A stretch of 64,000 nt of DNA, from NCBI RefSeq assembly GCF_037126465.1, contig NC_088202.1, forward strand, positions 116,062,623 to 116,126,622, in the 5' to 3' direction. How positions within the stretch are numbered: position 1 is the first letter of the stretch; each line of letters starts with the position of its first letter. Below, one piece after another: positions 12,125 to 23,686 of this stretch. A program made the position numbers and the translations under genes. The DNA comes from Ornithodoros turicata. Taxonomy: Eukaryota; Arthropoda; Arachnida; Ixodida; Argasidae. A model generated the notes under the pieces. That model was given only the letters and a program-made list of their open reading frames with translations. It did no database searches and was not told the DNA's origin.

Positions 12125-12191
12125 CGCCTACCTACGCATTGCTGATGAAGGCCCAATAAGGCCGAAACAGCTGTCCAATGCTGGTGTGGCG
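12125..12191 (+). ncRNA. Type I hammerhead self-cleaving ribozyme, unit 1
   Basis: The core is complete. CTGATGA is at 12142-12148, stem II is GGCC (12050s strand 12050-12053 read as 12150-12153) with GGCC (12160-12163), and GAAA is at 12164-12167. Stem I pairs GCATTG (12136-12141) with CAATGC (12176-12181) without mismatch, and continues after an internal loop as ACC/GGT and CGCC/GGCG. Stem III is the palindrome ACAGCTGT (12167-12174), followed by C at 12175, so cleavage is predicted between 12175 and 12176. The very short stem III would be weak in a monomer and works best as a dimer, as described for ribozymes of Penelope-like elements. Confidence 0.88.
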
Positions 12192-12360
12192 ACGTTTGGG
12201 ACTTGTAAACATATGTTCAACGTGCAGCCAAAGAGCCTAGGCTATTTTTTTCCACTTAATACTTTACTGGCTTCGCACTGGGTTTTCAGAGGTGAGTTTC
12301 CCACTCTGACGGGAGGACATCACGTTCCACGTGACCTTCCGACGCCACTCGCTCAAACCT

Positions 12361-12427
12361 CGCCTACCTACGCATTGCTGATGAAGGCCCAATAAGGCCG
12401 AAACAGCTGTCCAATGCTGGTGTGGCG
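12361..12427 (+). ncRNA. Type I hammerhead ribozyme, unit 2
   Basis: Identical in all paired and core positions to unit 1, shifted by 236 bases. CTGATGA is at 12378-12384, GAAA at 12400-12403 and the palindromic stem III at 12403-12410. Predicted cleavage lies between 12411 and 12412. Cleavage here and in unit 1 would release a 236-nt linear RNA with ends suited to circularisation. Confidence 0.88.
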
Positions 12428-12596
12428 ACGTTTGGGACTTGTAAACATATGTTCAACGTGCAGCCAAAGAGCCTAGGCTATTTTTTTTCACTTAATACTT
12501 TACTGGCTTCGCACTGGGTTTTCAGAGGTGAGTTTCCCACTCTGACGGGAGGACATCACGTTCCACGTGACCTTCCGACGCCACTCGCTCAAACGT

Positions 12597-12663
12597 CGCC
12601 CACCTACGCATTGCTGATGAAGGCCCAATAAGGCCGAAACAGCTGTCCAATGCTGGTGTGGCG
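12597..12663 (+). ncRNA. Type I hammerhead ribozyme, unit 3
   Basis: Core and stems as in units 1 and 2 (CTGATGA at 12614-12620, GAAA at 12636-12639, predicted cleavage between 12647 and 12648). One base in the outer part of stem I differs (CGCCCACC instead of CGCCTACC), and this keeps the pairing. The unit is cut short downstream at the second TA microsatellite. Confidence 0.86.
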
Positions 12664-12771
12664 ACGTTTGGGACTTGTAAACATATGTTCAACGTGCAGC
12701 CAAAGAGCCTAGGCTGTTTTTTTTTTCACTTATATATATATATACATACTTTTTTAATGGCTTTTCCCCCT

Positions 12772-12773
<2 letters not shown>

Positions 12774-12812
<39 letters not shown>
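12774..12812. repeat. TA dinucleotide microsatellite
   Basis: An uninterrupted TA run of about 39 bp, the largest of three TA tracts (with 12062-12077 and 12730-12745) that frame the ribozyme array. The arrangement suggests that the array landed in a TA-rich target, or that the target was once one longer tract. Confidence 0.9.
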
Positions 12813-12814
<2 letters not shown>

Positions 12815-14329
12815 GATTTATAATACTCGACTGTGTGGGTCAAGCACACAAAATTCTATGACATCTTTCATACTGAGATTACGCTGTGCCTTATTTACAG
12901 TTCATTCAATTCAATTCATTCAATTTCATTAGAGACACCGTGTTTTTAAATGCCTCGTCATTTTAAGCGAACTACTTGCTTGAATTTGTGCCACGCACTG
13001 AAACAACCTATCACTCTGGTCTTACCCGATAACAATTTTTGCTTATTAATACATCGTTTTGGCGCTTTAGTCCTTGTCGCTGTTGCGCCACAAAAACCTA
13101 ATCATCATCATCATTATATTTAAAAAAGTGCTCTTAAACAACAAGCGCTCAAAAGTGACAAATTCAAAGCAAAACTTCACCCAAATGCTGAGTCAGACGC
13201 GCGTCGCTCGAGTTGATTAATTTGAACAGAATACGCTTCGCGCATGCAAATTTCAATGCCATTTTTTGCAGGTAATCGACGTCGTACGTGCAGCCGGTGC
13301 GTCGGTGGTGCCACATGCCCTCGTAGCGTCTTTTGTGTCATCGTGGGAGTGAAGGGCTTGGCGAACAAAGCAACGGGGAGGGCGAGGTCTTCCCCGCCAC
13401 CCGGCGTGCGCCCGTGTCACGGAGGCAACCAGCGTCCATAATTCATTTCGAGGCCCGTCTGGCGCGTTCAAATATCCCCGTCGACCAGATTGCTGATGTC
13501 GCTGATTTTTCTCACTCTGGCTCTGATCCTCCGCCGTGTGCCAGTGTCTCTGCGGATTATTAGCAGAGATTGCTGAGAGCCATATGGCGCTTCATTACGT
13601 GGCAACGGCATGTCCAGCCTTGACAGTCGTGTTTTAGACGTGAAATGTGCACATCCGGGCGCTACATTACAATTGAGGATATCCACCATATCATGTGCGA
13701 CCAGCGGAAGGGGAGAGGGTGGGGGACACTGAAGCTATGTCTTTTGCGTATGGTCGTAGTTTATTGGGAAGCTGACACAGAGCGCACCTCGACGACGTTT
13801 CGTGTCTCACATGTCAATAGGATTATTGCCCACTCTGCAATGGTTTCTCTGGTGGTATTGCTCCCAGCTAAGGAAAAAGAACGTCACTTCTGAATAGCGA
13901 CCATGTAAGTAGCGAACTTGCCAGTAGAGCACATGAGAAGCATTTTTGGGGGCGGGGGGAGAGAATTTGTTCTCCTTTTTTTCCTTACAAACAAACAAGC
14001 AAACCATCAACGGACGAAGCGCATACATTCATGCTTTTCTTACGTTGCATGTTCTATTTGCCGATGCTTCGTAACGAAGCATCGGCAGTTCGGTTAATCG
14101 GCAAATCGGCTTTAATCGGCATGTCGGTTAATATCACGTCCACGTTGTGATCCGTCAATTACGTATTTCTTTCGCACTATTTTTTTGTTTTCGTTGTATC
14201 GAACAACAATGTACTGAACACAGCGAGTGTGCGGAGTTGCCATACCGGAGTTGGAATGCTGATTCACGAATGATTCCAGGTTTAATAGAGCGCAGAATGT
14301 AATTGGAATGCAATGGCGGAAACTGTTTT
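12813..14329. other. No gene recognised
   Basis: Short overlapping frames in 13170-13690 without recognisable domains. A short ATC run (13101-13114) and a TTCAATTCAA-rich patch (12900-12930) are the only simple repeats. A separate palindrome at 14059 is listed on its own. Confidence 0.3.
14059..14087. repeat. 29-bp palindrome beside AATCGGC repeats
   Basis: TGCCGATGCTTCG and its exact inverse flank a 3-bp centre (TAA). Just downstream (14094-14130) the motif AATCGGC or ATCGGCA recurs three times. This combination looks like the edge of a small subterminal-repeat MITE, but no partner end was found. Confidence 0.6.
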
Positions 14330-14419
14330 AGGAATGGAATGGGAATGGAATAGGAATGGAATGGGAATGGAATGGGAATGGAATAGGAATGGAATTGGAA
14401 TGGAATTGGAATGGAATGG
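14330..14419. repeat. GGAATG-type microsatellite
   Basis: A run of about 90 bp made of GGAATG, GGAATA and GGAATT units. The long minus-strand frame across it, rich in Ile-Pro-Phe-His, is only the translation of the repeat. Confidence 0.9.
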
Positions 14420-14637
14420 TCTGGGTGCGCCGGTGGTAGTTTTCGTTTCAACTCGCTGATTTCTGCACTGGCGCCCCACACAGTCAAGAGCAAACAACCT
14501 TGCATTTGGTTGGACAACTTGTTTACCCCAACGCCTGGGCCACTCTGCTCGGCCCAGTCAACCAGGGGGCGGTTACGACTACCCTCTTGAGCTTTCTTCA
14601 TGCCTCCGGCCTCTCGACCAGCCTCTAAGACCTCCTT

Positions 14638-14638
14638 T

Positions 14639-14670
<32 letters not shown>
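14638..14670. repeat. TG microsatellite
   Basis: An alternating TG run with a short CG interruption. Confidence 0.9.
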
Positions 14671-14699
14671 GTTTTTGTTTTGTTTTTGTTATTTGTCTT

Positions 14700-14790
14700 C
14701 TTTTTTAAAGGAATAGCAAGTCGGCCAACGCCTGACTATCCTTTCCTCTATTTATTTTTTCAATAAACATATCCCTAACCCCACCCTTGT
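14700..14790 (+). repeat. LINE-type 3' tail fragment
   Basis: Contains GGAATAGCAAGTCGGCCAAC and a pyrimidine-rich stretch ending AATAAACATATCCC. The same arrangement recurs near 62370-62450 (plus strand) and, inverted, near 23565-23615, so it is a dispersed 3' end of one LINE family. Confidence 0.5.
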
Positions 14791-16490
14791 CTTCTCCGTG
14801 CTGGGCAATGTCAATCTCCTCTAGCACTGCTGGGCTAGCCACTACGGTTTCCGGACCCTTTTTCTTTTATGATGGAATTAAAAGAATGGAATGGGGCTGC
14901 CACGCCATTCCAGGAGTGGCAATTGACCATACCTTTTCATTCCGAGGAGATGAAAGGAATGGAATTATCACAAATCCCCATTCCTGGGCATTGAATTAGA
15001 ATGCAATGGGTGACCCTATTCCGCAACCCTGGAACACGCCATGTGTCGACACTATCACACGAATAGTAAGTTGATACATGCAGTTGTACATAGTTGCACA
15101 AAGCAAGAAACTGCGGTGCACCTTAAACCTACAGAAAACCTTACGGCTTTTAATGAAGTCCGATCCTGTCCAAATTCCAGCCATCCAGCAATACGTAGGC
15201 TAACATCCAGATGCCAAGCTACTATAGACGGCGCGCACTGTTTCCACTCATGAATACTATGCCGTATGCTCTACATGCCGATAACCACACTAGCCACATT
15301 ACGTTTCTGATCCCCGGACATACTAAGGAAGAGGAGCAACTTCGCAAAAATGGAAGGACGCATTTTCCTTGCCGATGTCCGCCATTACAGGGCAACACTG
15401 ACCAGTCGACGTCGTCCTACACCTAAGCAATGAGCATCCATCTTTTACCATGAAACGTCCCCACCCTTCCATTCCGCAACAGGACGAGGCTCATTTGAAG
15501 CTCGACTTATTGCTACCGCTGATGTCCCTCTTACCAGGTTCTCCCGTCGCAGAGGTGCCGCGGCAGGTATTTTCCGCTCTGACATATTACCCTATTAGAG
15601 AAGATTACATCTCATTCTGGCTGCAGCCCATCCATCCCAGCAAAGCGTAATACCGCTGCATGCATTTTTGTCGAGCAAGCCTCATTGCGCACCGTGTTTC
15701 AATTTCCAATGCGCCCGTTTCGTCGTTCCTGCACTCCATTTGGCAGCGAATGAAAAGCGACGGAAAGGAAGGACTCGTGTGCATTCGAATGAGCACATTA
15801 CCATGTGAAGAGCGCGCCTTTTTTACGACCAACGGGACAATAGTAAATACACGTCGAGGAACACGAAGATGGACGCTATAGCTCCGGGCTCTTTCGACTT
15901 CAAGATCACGCGCACCTTCCCTGCTTGCGACGCAAGGTAATCGACTTTACTCGCCGTGAGGCGAGTGTTCCGGACGACAGAAAGCCGTAAAGCATTTCCT
16001 GCGTCGTCCGTGTCATAGACGTTTGTTGTCTGGAGGTGCGGCTATGTTTTGGTTTAAAACGCTTCTCATGGGTGGACAGGTTGCTCGGGAATGCGTGCCA
16101 TGCACGCTTCTGTCGGTCCCATTCTCTAAGAAATCTTGACGAAATCAAAGACTTTGTTCTTCTTGTGGGATGCACCTGCAAGGAGCGATAACTGGGTTTT
16201 GGAAATCTCATTAGGTTAGAATAGTTTCGAATCGATGAATTTGATTGTTTTTCACGCCTCGTTATCGTCAGGATAATTTTGATGATTGATTTAAAAAGAA
16301 AGTAGTCTACTCTTACATGCGTTACTGTACAGTCTTATATAACGACGTTGTCAAAAGCTCCCGGGTCTTAACGCAGTGCACCAGCTCACAGGGACACCCG
16401 CCTCTGTCAAAATCCAGTATGTGAGTACTATTCTGCATCTGTTCTGTGAGTATCTGTATAAAAAGTGAGGTTGACTTGGCAATTGTCATA
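14791..16490. other. No gene recognised
   Basis: Short frames only. At 14872-14960 sequence similar to the GGAATGGAAT repeat returns in a looser form. Nothing else could be assigned. Confidence 0.3.
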
Positions 16491-16594
16491 CTGAAAATGC
16501 AGCACGGAGGCAGGACTAACGGGGATTAAAACATACAAGGACACACGATCTTGCAACTCGCGATCTTTAGTTCTGTCTCCGTGGTGCATTTTCA
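16491..16594. repeat. Imperfect foldback, 27-bp arms
   Basis: The left arm begins TGAAAATGCAGCACGGAGG and the right arm (16568-16594) is its inverse with three mismatches. The loop is about 49 bp and contains GATCTTGCAACTCGCGATC. One of several foldbacks in the window. Confidence 0.7.
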
Positions 16595-18418
16595 ATGTGA
16601 ACTACGTATTACCAACTTCCACGTTGTATCTCAATTGGCAAGATTTAAAGTTCGCTGGTAAAAAAAAAAAAATCCCTCAATTAAAAATCATTCAAAGCCT
16701 TCCTAAATGTCGGCACAAGTTTTCCATAAGATATTTGTCGAAAGCAGACAGTCCTCCGGAGAGTACGTGGCTAGTTAGAATCTTTTATGACTATGTAAAA
16801 CACCCTGAACCTTGCTATCGACTCGCGCGGATACCTGTGGACCTGAAGTAACCTTGGTCTCGCTACCCACTATATGTAGATGTCTCGCGACCATAAACTA
16901 ACCAATAACGCACCTCGCTCCGCTTTGTGTCGTTCCAGCGCGTCCGCCCTGTTAAAGCGCCTGTCCGCGCGTCGCTAAAATGTGCATTTCATTCTCTAAA
17001 ACGACTTGAACGATGAACACCAAAAACACGCGAAGATGTCACGTTGCTCAGTGATATTCTACTTTGAAACACGGTGATTCTCAGACCTCGCGGATATACA
17101 TATAAGCTTTGATTGTGAAATTTGTGATTTCAGTGGTATTGTGGATTTTGAGAGCTGGGATTTTGAACGCTGGCATACCCAGTTCGACGTGTTGCTTGTT
17201 TCTGAGAGGTTCACAGACAAGGGCCCAACTTTATGTGCGGTGAAGCCTGATGGTGCTATATCATCGATTGCATCGGCGGCGACGAAGCTGGCCATCTGAA
17301 AAACTTCGTGACAACCTCTGCGAGGACAGTATCTTCTTCTTCTTTTTTTTCCAATCAATCAAGCAGTCATCACAGCAAGAAACTTTACGGGACTGCAGCC
17401 CAGAATCTCAAGCGCAGATGGCGGAAGCGCAACGAAAATTACGGTGAGTGTGCAGAAATAATGCAATAGAATATTCATGAAACACTCAGACATACTTCAT
17501 GCATGCGCCATAATTGTAGCAACGAACCTGTCCTCGAATAAAACTTATCAACTACTTTCGTACCAGTCCGCGTATTATCATTATTATCATGATTATTTAA
17601 AGTGCGTCCACTCCCCCCCCCCCCTCCCCCAATAATAGCACTAAAGCCGCGAAAAGCGATGTAGCCTTGAACCCATCTTGAAAGGAGAGCTGTGAGGATC
17701 GATGAACCTATTCCCGAATAGTCCCGCAATCTAAATACGGTAGACGCGTCTCGTAGTCACGCGAGAAAGTCTTCCGTTGTACATGTACGACACCCTTATG
17801 CGAATTTTCAGTTGAAAACATTATACTTTTCGTCGCGGACCGTGCCTGTTTGCACCTCGCAAGTTACGCATAAACGCCGCTGTCTGCATTATTTCGAGCG
17901 TGTAAATCGTAACATCATACGGTAATGGTCGTTATGTTTGAAGGCCTTACTTATGGCACCATTAGCGAGGTTTAAAAATGCGTAACGTCCGTTTCAACAA
18001 AAAGACTGAGGTACAGAATGTTGGCAAGCTCGAGGGCACAAGAAAGGCCGAACGTGTAGTGGCCAGGCAGCAGATGGTTGCCTATCACGCAGCTAAGGAC
18101 GGCTCTGAAGAAACTTTCCCTGTGCTGAGTGATGAAGCTTCTTTCTCGAACCATAAAGGAGAAGACAGCGCGGGTGTTAGGGTAATTATATGCGAGCAGC
18201 ACGCAAAGCGCTGAAACAACGGTTAGCTGTATGGTGAAGACAGAGAGAAATGCAGCGGATGTTTTTCTATGCGCAGAGGTGGAACATTATTTGCAATTGC
18301 CGCGCATTAGAATTGAAAGGGCGCTTGATACCACACAGGAATAACGAAAAAGAAACATTAGAGGAGGAATGGATTTGAAACACGAATCGAAAGGAAGTAA
18401 TTGTCGTATCCTGAGAAC
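16595..18418. other. No gene recognised
   Basis: Short frames only. A poly-C tract lies at 17612-17630 and a T-rich run at 17336-17350. No RNA gene or transposon edge found. Confidence 0.3.
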
Positions 18419-18520
18419 CATGGCAGGGGACTGAGAGCCACGGAACAAGAAGGACGAGCGGACGGACAGAGAATTTGTCGTCCGTCCTTCTTGTTCCGTG
18501 TCTCTCGGTCCCCTGCCATG
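18419..18520. repeat. Foldback with 38-bp arms
   Basis: Arms at 18419-18456 and 18483-18520, starting CATGGCAGGGGAC, are inverse complements with two mismatches around a 26-bp loop. Directly after the right arm comes ATACCAGCTTGGATGCA, resembling the ACCAGCTAGCCTGCAT block that follows the hairpins at 50353 and 62042. Confidence 0.8.
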
Positions 18521-20940
18521 AGTCTATACCAGCTTGGATGCACGCTCTCCCTTCTTTCCTGCGCACCATAACACAACCCCACCGTGCTCTATGTAATGTC
18601 ACAGTAAGAGCATGGCACAACATGTCCGTGCAAAAGCTCGTAAAACACGAGAGTGGATTCAACTTTCTCATTCAAGAGGGATCATGACGATAATGTTTTA
18701 AGGACAGACCATCCCCGCAGATGATCGATTAGACCGCAGTCTAGTCAATTGCGGCTATCGTAAGCCGCTGATTGTTCTCCACAAAGCCCCTGCAAGAACG
18801 TTAACTCTTTGAAATCCTGCTGGGCATCGCTACCAATCTAATTCACACAAAAGCAACCCGACAGAGGTGCAATACAGTATTGCTCTTTTGGAGTGTCATA
18901 TTTGTAGAGATGCCATCATTTTTTTTTTTTTGCATTCCAGTTGCCAAACTCATGACGACCGGAGTAATGAACATGCCGTTGTTGACCTGTCGTGTAGGCA
19001 AGATGAGATGAAACGAAGGTTGAAAGTCGACGATAATGCAGGACGATCAATGCTGACAGCGGAAGCGACAGAGGAAGCCTGTAAACAATATCAACAGGGG
19101 ACGTCAGCAATGTGAATGTTTCTTCAAGAAAGCCCAGTAGACTTCGACTGCTTCGCATATCCTCCGACAAACAACCTCCGGGATGCAGGACATCTTCCAG
19201 CGTGCCATTTAAAAAAGTGTGCACATCTCAATGCATGCACGACAGTCAAAGTCAGGATGCTACCCATGCGACATTACAGTCCATAATTATATCTACATCT
19301 GCACGCTCGTAAGATCCGCGGTGGCATCCGCAACCGCGCTACTTGAGATCCGTGTATCCGCCTTTCCTTTCTTTTTTCTTCATAAACATATCCCCACCCG
19401 TGTATCCGTGGCAGTATTCGCGCTGGTATTCAATATATCCGCACATCCGCGTGCCACGTTGACTGTATCCCCTTCTTGCACGGGGAGGTCTGCCACTTCA
19501 ATGGAAGTGATGCGCGTTACAAGACGAGCACGTAGCGCCTGTCAAGGTATTCGACAAAGAAGAAGATCCGGAATACCCCCTTGCGTAGCTCCCCAATTCA
19601 TGTATAGGAGCGACTTGTGTAATTAGATTATTATTTTAATAAAATATTCTTAACAGCAATGTAGTTAGCGTTTGAGTACCTTGTTGCGAATATCTGTGCG
19701 AATGACTGTCCCAAAGTGTCTCAAGTGTCTCAAAACACGAAAGTGTCTCGAGATGGAAGACACGTCCCAAGATGCATCTGCTCCTGTAGGAGTGACGAGG
19801 AAAGTCACTCAATGCTTTCAACAACTAAAATAAGGTTATAAGGATGCCTAGTCAGAAACGCTTACGACCAGATACTACCGTCTAAATTCATTATGAGATA
19901 ACATAGTCTAGAAATGCTTACTCCAAACGTACGCGAACATGTCTTCAATGCAAACCTGTAGGTTGGTGTTCGAATAAATCCAAAGTGACCTTGTTTTAGC
20001 AATATTGTTGACGCCAAGGTGCTCTCACACAGCGTAACGAAAAAAATAAATAAATAAAGGATCTATCCGTCATGTACAACAGTTACAGCGTCTGACATTG
20101 TGCGTCCATGGTCAGTCTATATTTGTATTTCCCGCCCTTCTCCTCTCTGTGGGTCGTCGCGTCACAATTTCCTACACCTGAATATTCCGAGGACTCTCTT
20201 ATAGTAATCCTCCATTCGTAAAGCTCTCTGTAATTTGTAAGCCTCATGAATTAACGCATCAGTTCAGAGGCGAGTCAGTAATTCCACGCGGTCAATAACT
20301 GGATCAGTAAATTAACATTTACGCTGTATTGTGAAACAGGGATTTGGGAACAATGCCTGTGGTCCATTGTCAATTGTTCCGGTGCGTGAGGTATAGTTCA
20401 AGGCAGCTCCATTCCTGCAGAACTCTATACTGTTGTGCACGGGGAAGCCCGCGCAAGATATTTCGCCATTAATATGAAAGAGCTTAAAAAGCAATCTGTC
20501 CTTTACCGAGGCCTTTGAGTATATCGTGGCGCGAACGAGAAGCAGACGACCTCGGAGACGATCACCTGCGATTCGCTCCCATTCATGTACCCCGCTTACG
20601 TCATCATGGTGTCACCTGCAGACGAAGTGTGAACCTTTAAAACACGTTCATTCAATATATAAGGGGTTTGCGGAAAAGAAACTTGTGCCAAGTAGACTGT
20701 GAAGCCATATCGAAAATTACCGTATCGGTCCATTACACACCTTTCCGGACGCGATAGTCCCTTTAAGCCACGTCAACGCTCAGGCAACGATCTTACTGAA
20801 AAGTCAGTTAGGTGTGGGTTCAATTCTCGCTACTAGCACTCGCTGACTTTTTATCAAATGCCGTCTTTTAAGTTAAGAGATAAAACATACTTCAAAAAAA
20901 TGGGCAGCCTCAGAGACACAGCAGAGAGCATGTGACGATA
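18521..20940. other. No gene recognised; ATCCGC-rich patch
   Basis: No supportable gene. At 19314-19460 the motif ATCCGC or GTATCCG recurs at least seven times, which is the look of subterminal repeats of a decayed MITE. A pyrimidine-rich stretch ending CATAAACATATCCCC at 19366-19398 resembles a LINE tail. Confidence 0.35.
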
Positions 20941-21410
20941 TGCGATACAGCGAGACGTCTTCACTTCAAACTGGGAAAGCGAGACTCTCCGGACTGTAGT
21001 GAGTGTGGCATTGTAGAGGACGTAGAACACATCCTTCTCAGGTGTAGGTAATACGTTGATGCTCGAAGGGTATTAGAGGCGAGCCTCTCTCGTGTGGACT
21101 CCTGAGCCTTCGACATCGCGAACCTGTTATGTCCTGCGTCGTCTATATTTTCTATTTTTAATGTTTTCTACATACAACCGGGCTTATGGACATTCTATGA
21201 CTCGCTGAATGTGTGCTGTGTGTGCCCCCAGCGATTCGAACATTTTACACTCATTTGGTCGAAACTTTTGAACTACATGTTTAACTCCACCACCACCACC
21301 ATCATCGTCATCATCTCTGTTCACGATGTATCATCTGTTTGTACTTTCTGTGTGTAGCTAACTGGGGTAGCCTGTTCGACTTCGTCGAAACTCACACCCC
21401 CATTTTTTTC
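20941..21410 (+). pseudogene. LINE 3' end fragment with CCHC knuckle
   Basis: In one frame the sequence encodes LHFKLGKRDSPDCSECGIVE, followed by DVEHILLRC. This is a C-x2-C-x8-H-x4-C knuckle characteristic of the C-terminus of I/R1-group LINEs. The frame then hits stop codons. About 300 bp later comes GGGTAGCCTGTTCGACTTCG and a pyrimidine-rich tail. The same knuckle and tail occur in the larger fragment at 57035-57965, so both belong to one family. 5'-truncated and inactive. Confidence 0.72.
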
Positions 21411-21514
21411 ATCGCGTCACCATCACCAAGAGCAGACTTCTTCAGTCTTGATATTTCTCCCATGTTAGAAGCACTATTCATTTCATTAGCACCGGTGCAC
21501 GAAACGAAAATAAA

Positions 21515-21600
21515 CCAGCCGCGTGACTGAGTCGGTAGAACCACCCCCTTAGTGGTGGCACCTGGAAGGTGGTGGGGTGGAATCCTAGGGTGGCATCCGG
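21515..21600 (+). repeat. Decayed tRNA-derived SINE head
   Basis: GTGACTGAGTCGGTAGAACC resembles a tRNA D-arm and A box, and GGTGGGGTGGAATCC a weakened B box. A SINE-body remnant (GAAGTCGGCCCAGGAC) lies about 300 bp further, at 21889-21904. Boundaries not defined. Confidence 0.4.
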
Positions 21601-21920
21601 TTTTCAGAGCTGCGTTTTTCAATTACTACAACAGTGCGCAAATGCCTGTTTCGGATCACCTGCAATGAATTTAGATCTGATGTTGTCGTTCCTCAGATAA
21701 GACGGCGATAGCTTACATAAGATAGCAAAAGCGCGCTATACAGTTGATCCTTCAGTGGGCAGGCCAGGACACATTTAGACCTGGATATTCTGCCAGTAAT
21801 ACTTGACAAGTTGGATCTCATGAGAAAATGTCAACGGGCTTGTTTTTTGCGTGTGTGTTTTTTAGACGTATGACGGCACACTTCACCCTGAAGTCGGCCC
21901 AGGACTATTAACCCTGCCGC

Positions 21921-23554
21921 CTCTACCACTCTTTCCTGCTGTCCTCTCTTCCTCTGTCCAAGTCTGTACACCAGTCATAGCTCCAATTGCTTCGCGGCGT
22001 CAACACGGAATCACAAAAATGGTTAGCGAATAATGTTGAATATACCCAGAACGGGGAGCGGCAAGCTTCATCAATGACGATTTTTCTCCTACCGCGTCTC
22101 TAACTGCACTGAAGTCTAAAATTAACCTTGCTTCTTTAGAACGGCGCCAAGCTGACAACAACAGCTGAACAAGCTGACTCTTCGTCGCCAAATAACGTGC
22201 TAAGAGGGCAAAACGCCGTACTGCCAAATTGATTGATTGATAGATTTTTTTTTTAATATGAAGATGTGAGAAGCTTTATAAGTCTTGCTTTCATTGCAGT
22301 CCCTGGGACGTTTACCTGTACACCTCCGCAGCAGAGGTACGTTATTCCCAGCTTGACATTTCCTCTTTCTTTCTTTACTTCCTGTTGTCTGCGCGCACAA
22401 GAAAGAAATGTGCATGCAATATACACAAAAAAGAGGGAAATAACTCAGCGACAGAACGACAAGTTACTCGATCCTACTGTGCCTGAAAGCTCCCGGGTGT
22501 TTGCACACACCACACGACTGTGCCATCCACTCTTCCCTTATAGAACAAACAATGGAGTCCCCGGCAGCACGAACGGGGGAAGGACGGCTGCCACACAGAG
22601 AGACGACACAGTAGACAGATACAATTTCGTCGAATTAATCTTATCGATTGTTAAAGCACACAGATAGAAAGAGCAGCAGAAGCATAGATACACAGAACCG
22701 GGAGGGGACAAAGGGAAATATAAAGGGTATACAGAGGGGCGTTTACAGAGAGAAAGTTGAAATTCCATTTCCGATCCTCCCACAGACGATCTAAAATGTC
22801 CATCGAGATGATCTCGATGACGGTCAGTTTCTGGTCCGCGAATCCAATTTAAAGCGACTTTTATCTCATCGAGGATTCTCGCTTGGCCTGACGCAGGAAG
22901 TGGAAGAGCAAACGACGATCTTACTGTGGGACGAAAAAATAAAATCTTTTTTTCTTCTTCTTCTTTTTCAAAGCTTCCCGTCAGTTTGAGCCAAATGACA
23001 GCTCGGGTAGTTGTCCCCTCACTGACTCCCGTGATCCATATCTCTCCCCCCGCTGTCTCTAATCTGGCTGGGTTTTCCTGCTTGTAATATCGCGACATCT
23101 CGAGATGAAGTCCCCTCACTACTGGGATAGATGGACCCCTTGTTGACCGTATCAGCTACAAGTGTGTGTTGCAAGTGGCCAGAGAAAAAACGGCGCTCGC
23201 GTCATATTAGATGGAAGTGACGCCTTCGAGAACGGAAAGGCCCAGAACGACAAAAATAAAAAGGGAGAATCCGCAGAGGAAATCCCCGTCATGTCTGGAG
23301 TTGGAGGGCGGCTTCCGCGAGGCTTAGCGCGGAGGCCGAGATCTCTGTGCATGGTAAGTCACGCCTTCCGTTCCAGTAAAGATTGCGTGCATCGCCAAGT
23401 GTATCTCTGCTGCAGATTGGGCTTCCCTGCAGAGTGGAAGTGTTTGCATTTCCTTTGGCGAACCGCTTCTGAGAGCGGCATAGTGCATGCATCATATACG
23501 GCTGCTGGAAAGCTCAGACAACAGTTGACGCGCAGCCTGGTGGATCTGTGAGAG
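21921..23554. other. No gene recognised
   Basis: Contains the longest frame not explained by a known repeat: minus strand 22538-23119, 193 codons. Its product has no recognisable domain and a patchy composition. No promoter, splice pattern or homology could be argued. Confidence 0.3.
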
Positions 23555-23640
23555 GAAAATGGGGAGGAGGGGGGATATGTTTATTAAAAAAGAAAAGGAA
23601 AGGTCAGCTAGGCAAAGAGACGGCTTTTCTAGTCCAAAGA
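23555..23640 (-). repeat. LINE-type 3' tail fragment, inverted
   Basis: The complement reads CTAGCTGACCTTTCC, then a T-rich stretch and AATAAACATATCCCC, matching the tail seen at 14700-14790 and 62370-62450. Confidence 0.45.
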
Positions 23641-23686
23641 AAAAGGAACGAAAGGAAAAGAAAAAAGATACAAACCCCAGTGCAGC

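Larger units (their letters stand above)
12078..12731 (+). repeat. Tandem 236-bp array carrying hammerhead ribozymes (retrozyme-like)
   Basis: About 2.8 head-to-tail units with a period of exactly 236 bp. The units are nearly identical: the visible differences are single bases near 12246, near 12485 and at 12596-12601. The array begins directly after a TA microsatellite (12062-12077) and ends directly before another (12730-12745), so it appears inserted into TA repeats. Each unit has a full type I hammerhead ribozyme, and the frame of about 69 codons repeating in each unit is a by-product. Tandem ribozyme-bearing units of 170-400 bp are the hallmark of metazoan retrozymes, which are thought to be mobilised by Penelope-like elements; that family assignment is an inference. 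Confidence 0.82.

Noticed and set aside
12186..12861. Three nearly identical frames of 67-69 codons
   Set aside because: They arise from the 236-bp ribozyme repeat; the RNA structure, not a protein, is what is conserved.
14155..14601. 148-codon minus-strand frame rich in Ile-Pro-Phe-His
   Set aside because: It translates the GGAATG microsatellite.
22538..23119. 193-codon minus-strand frame, the longest outside the retrotransposon
   Set aside because: No domain, no matching neighbour and a composition typical of chance frames; no support beyond length.
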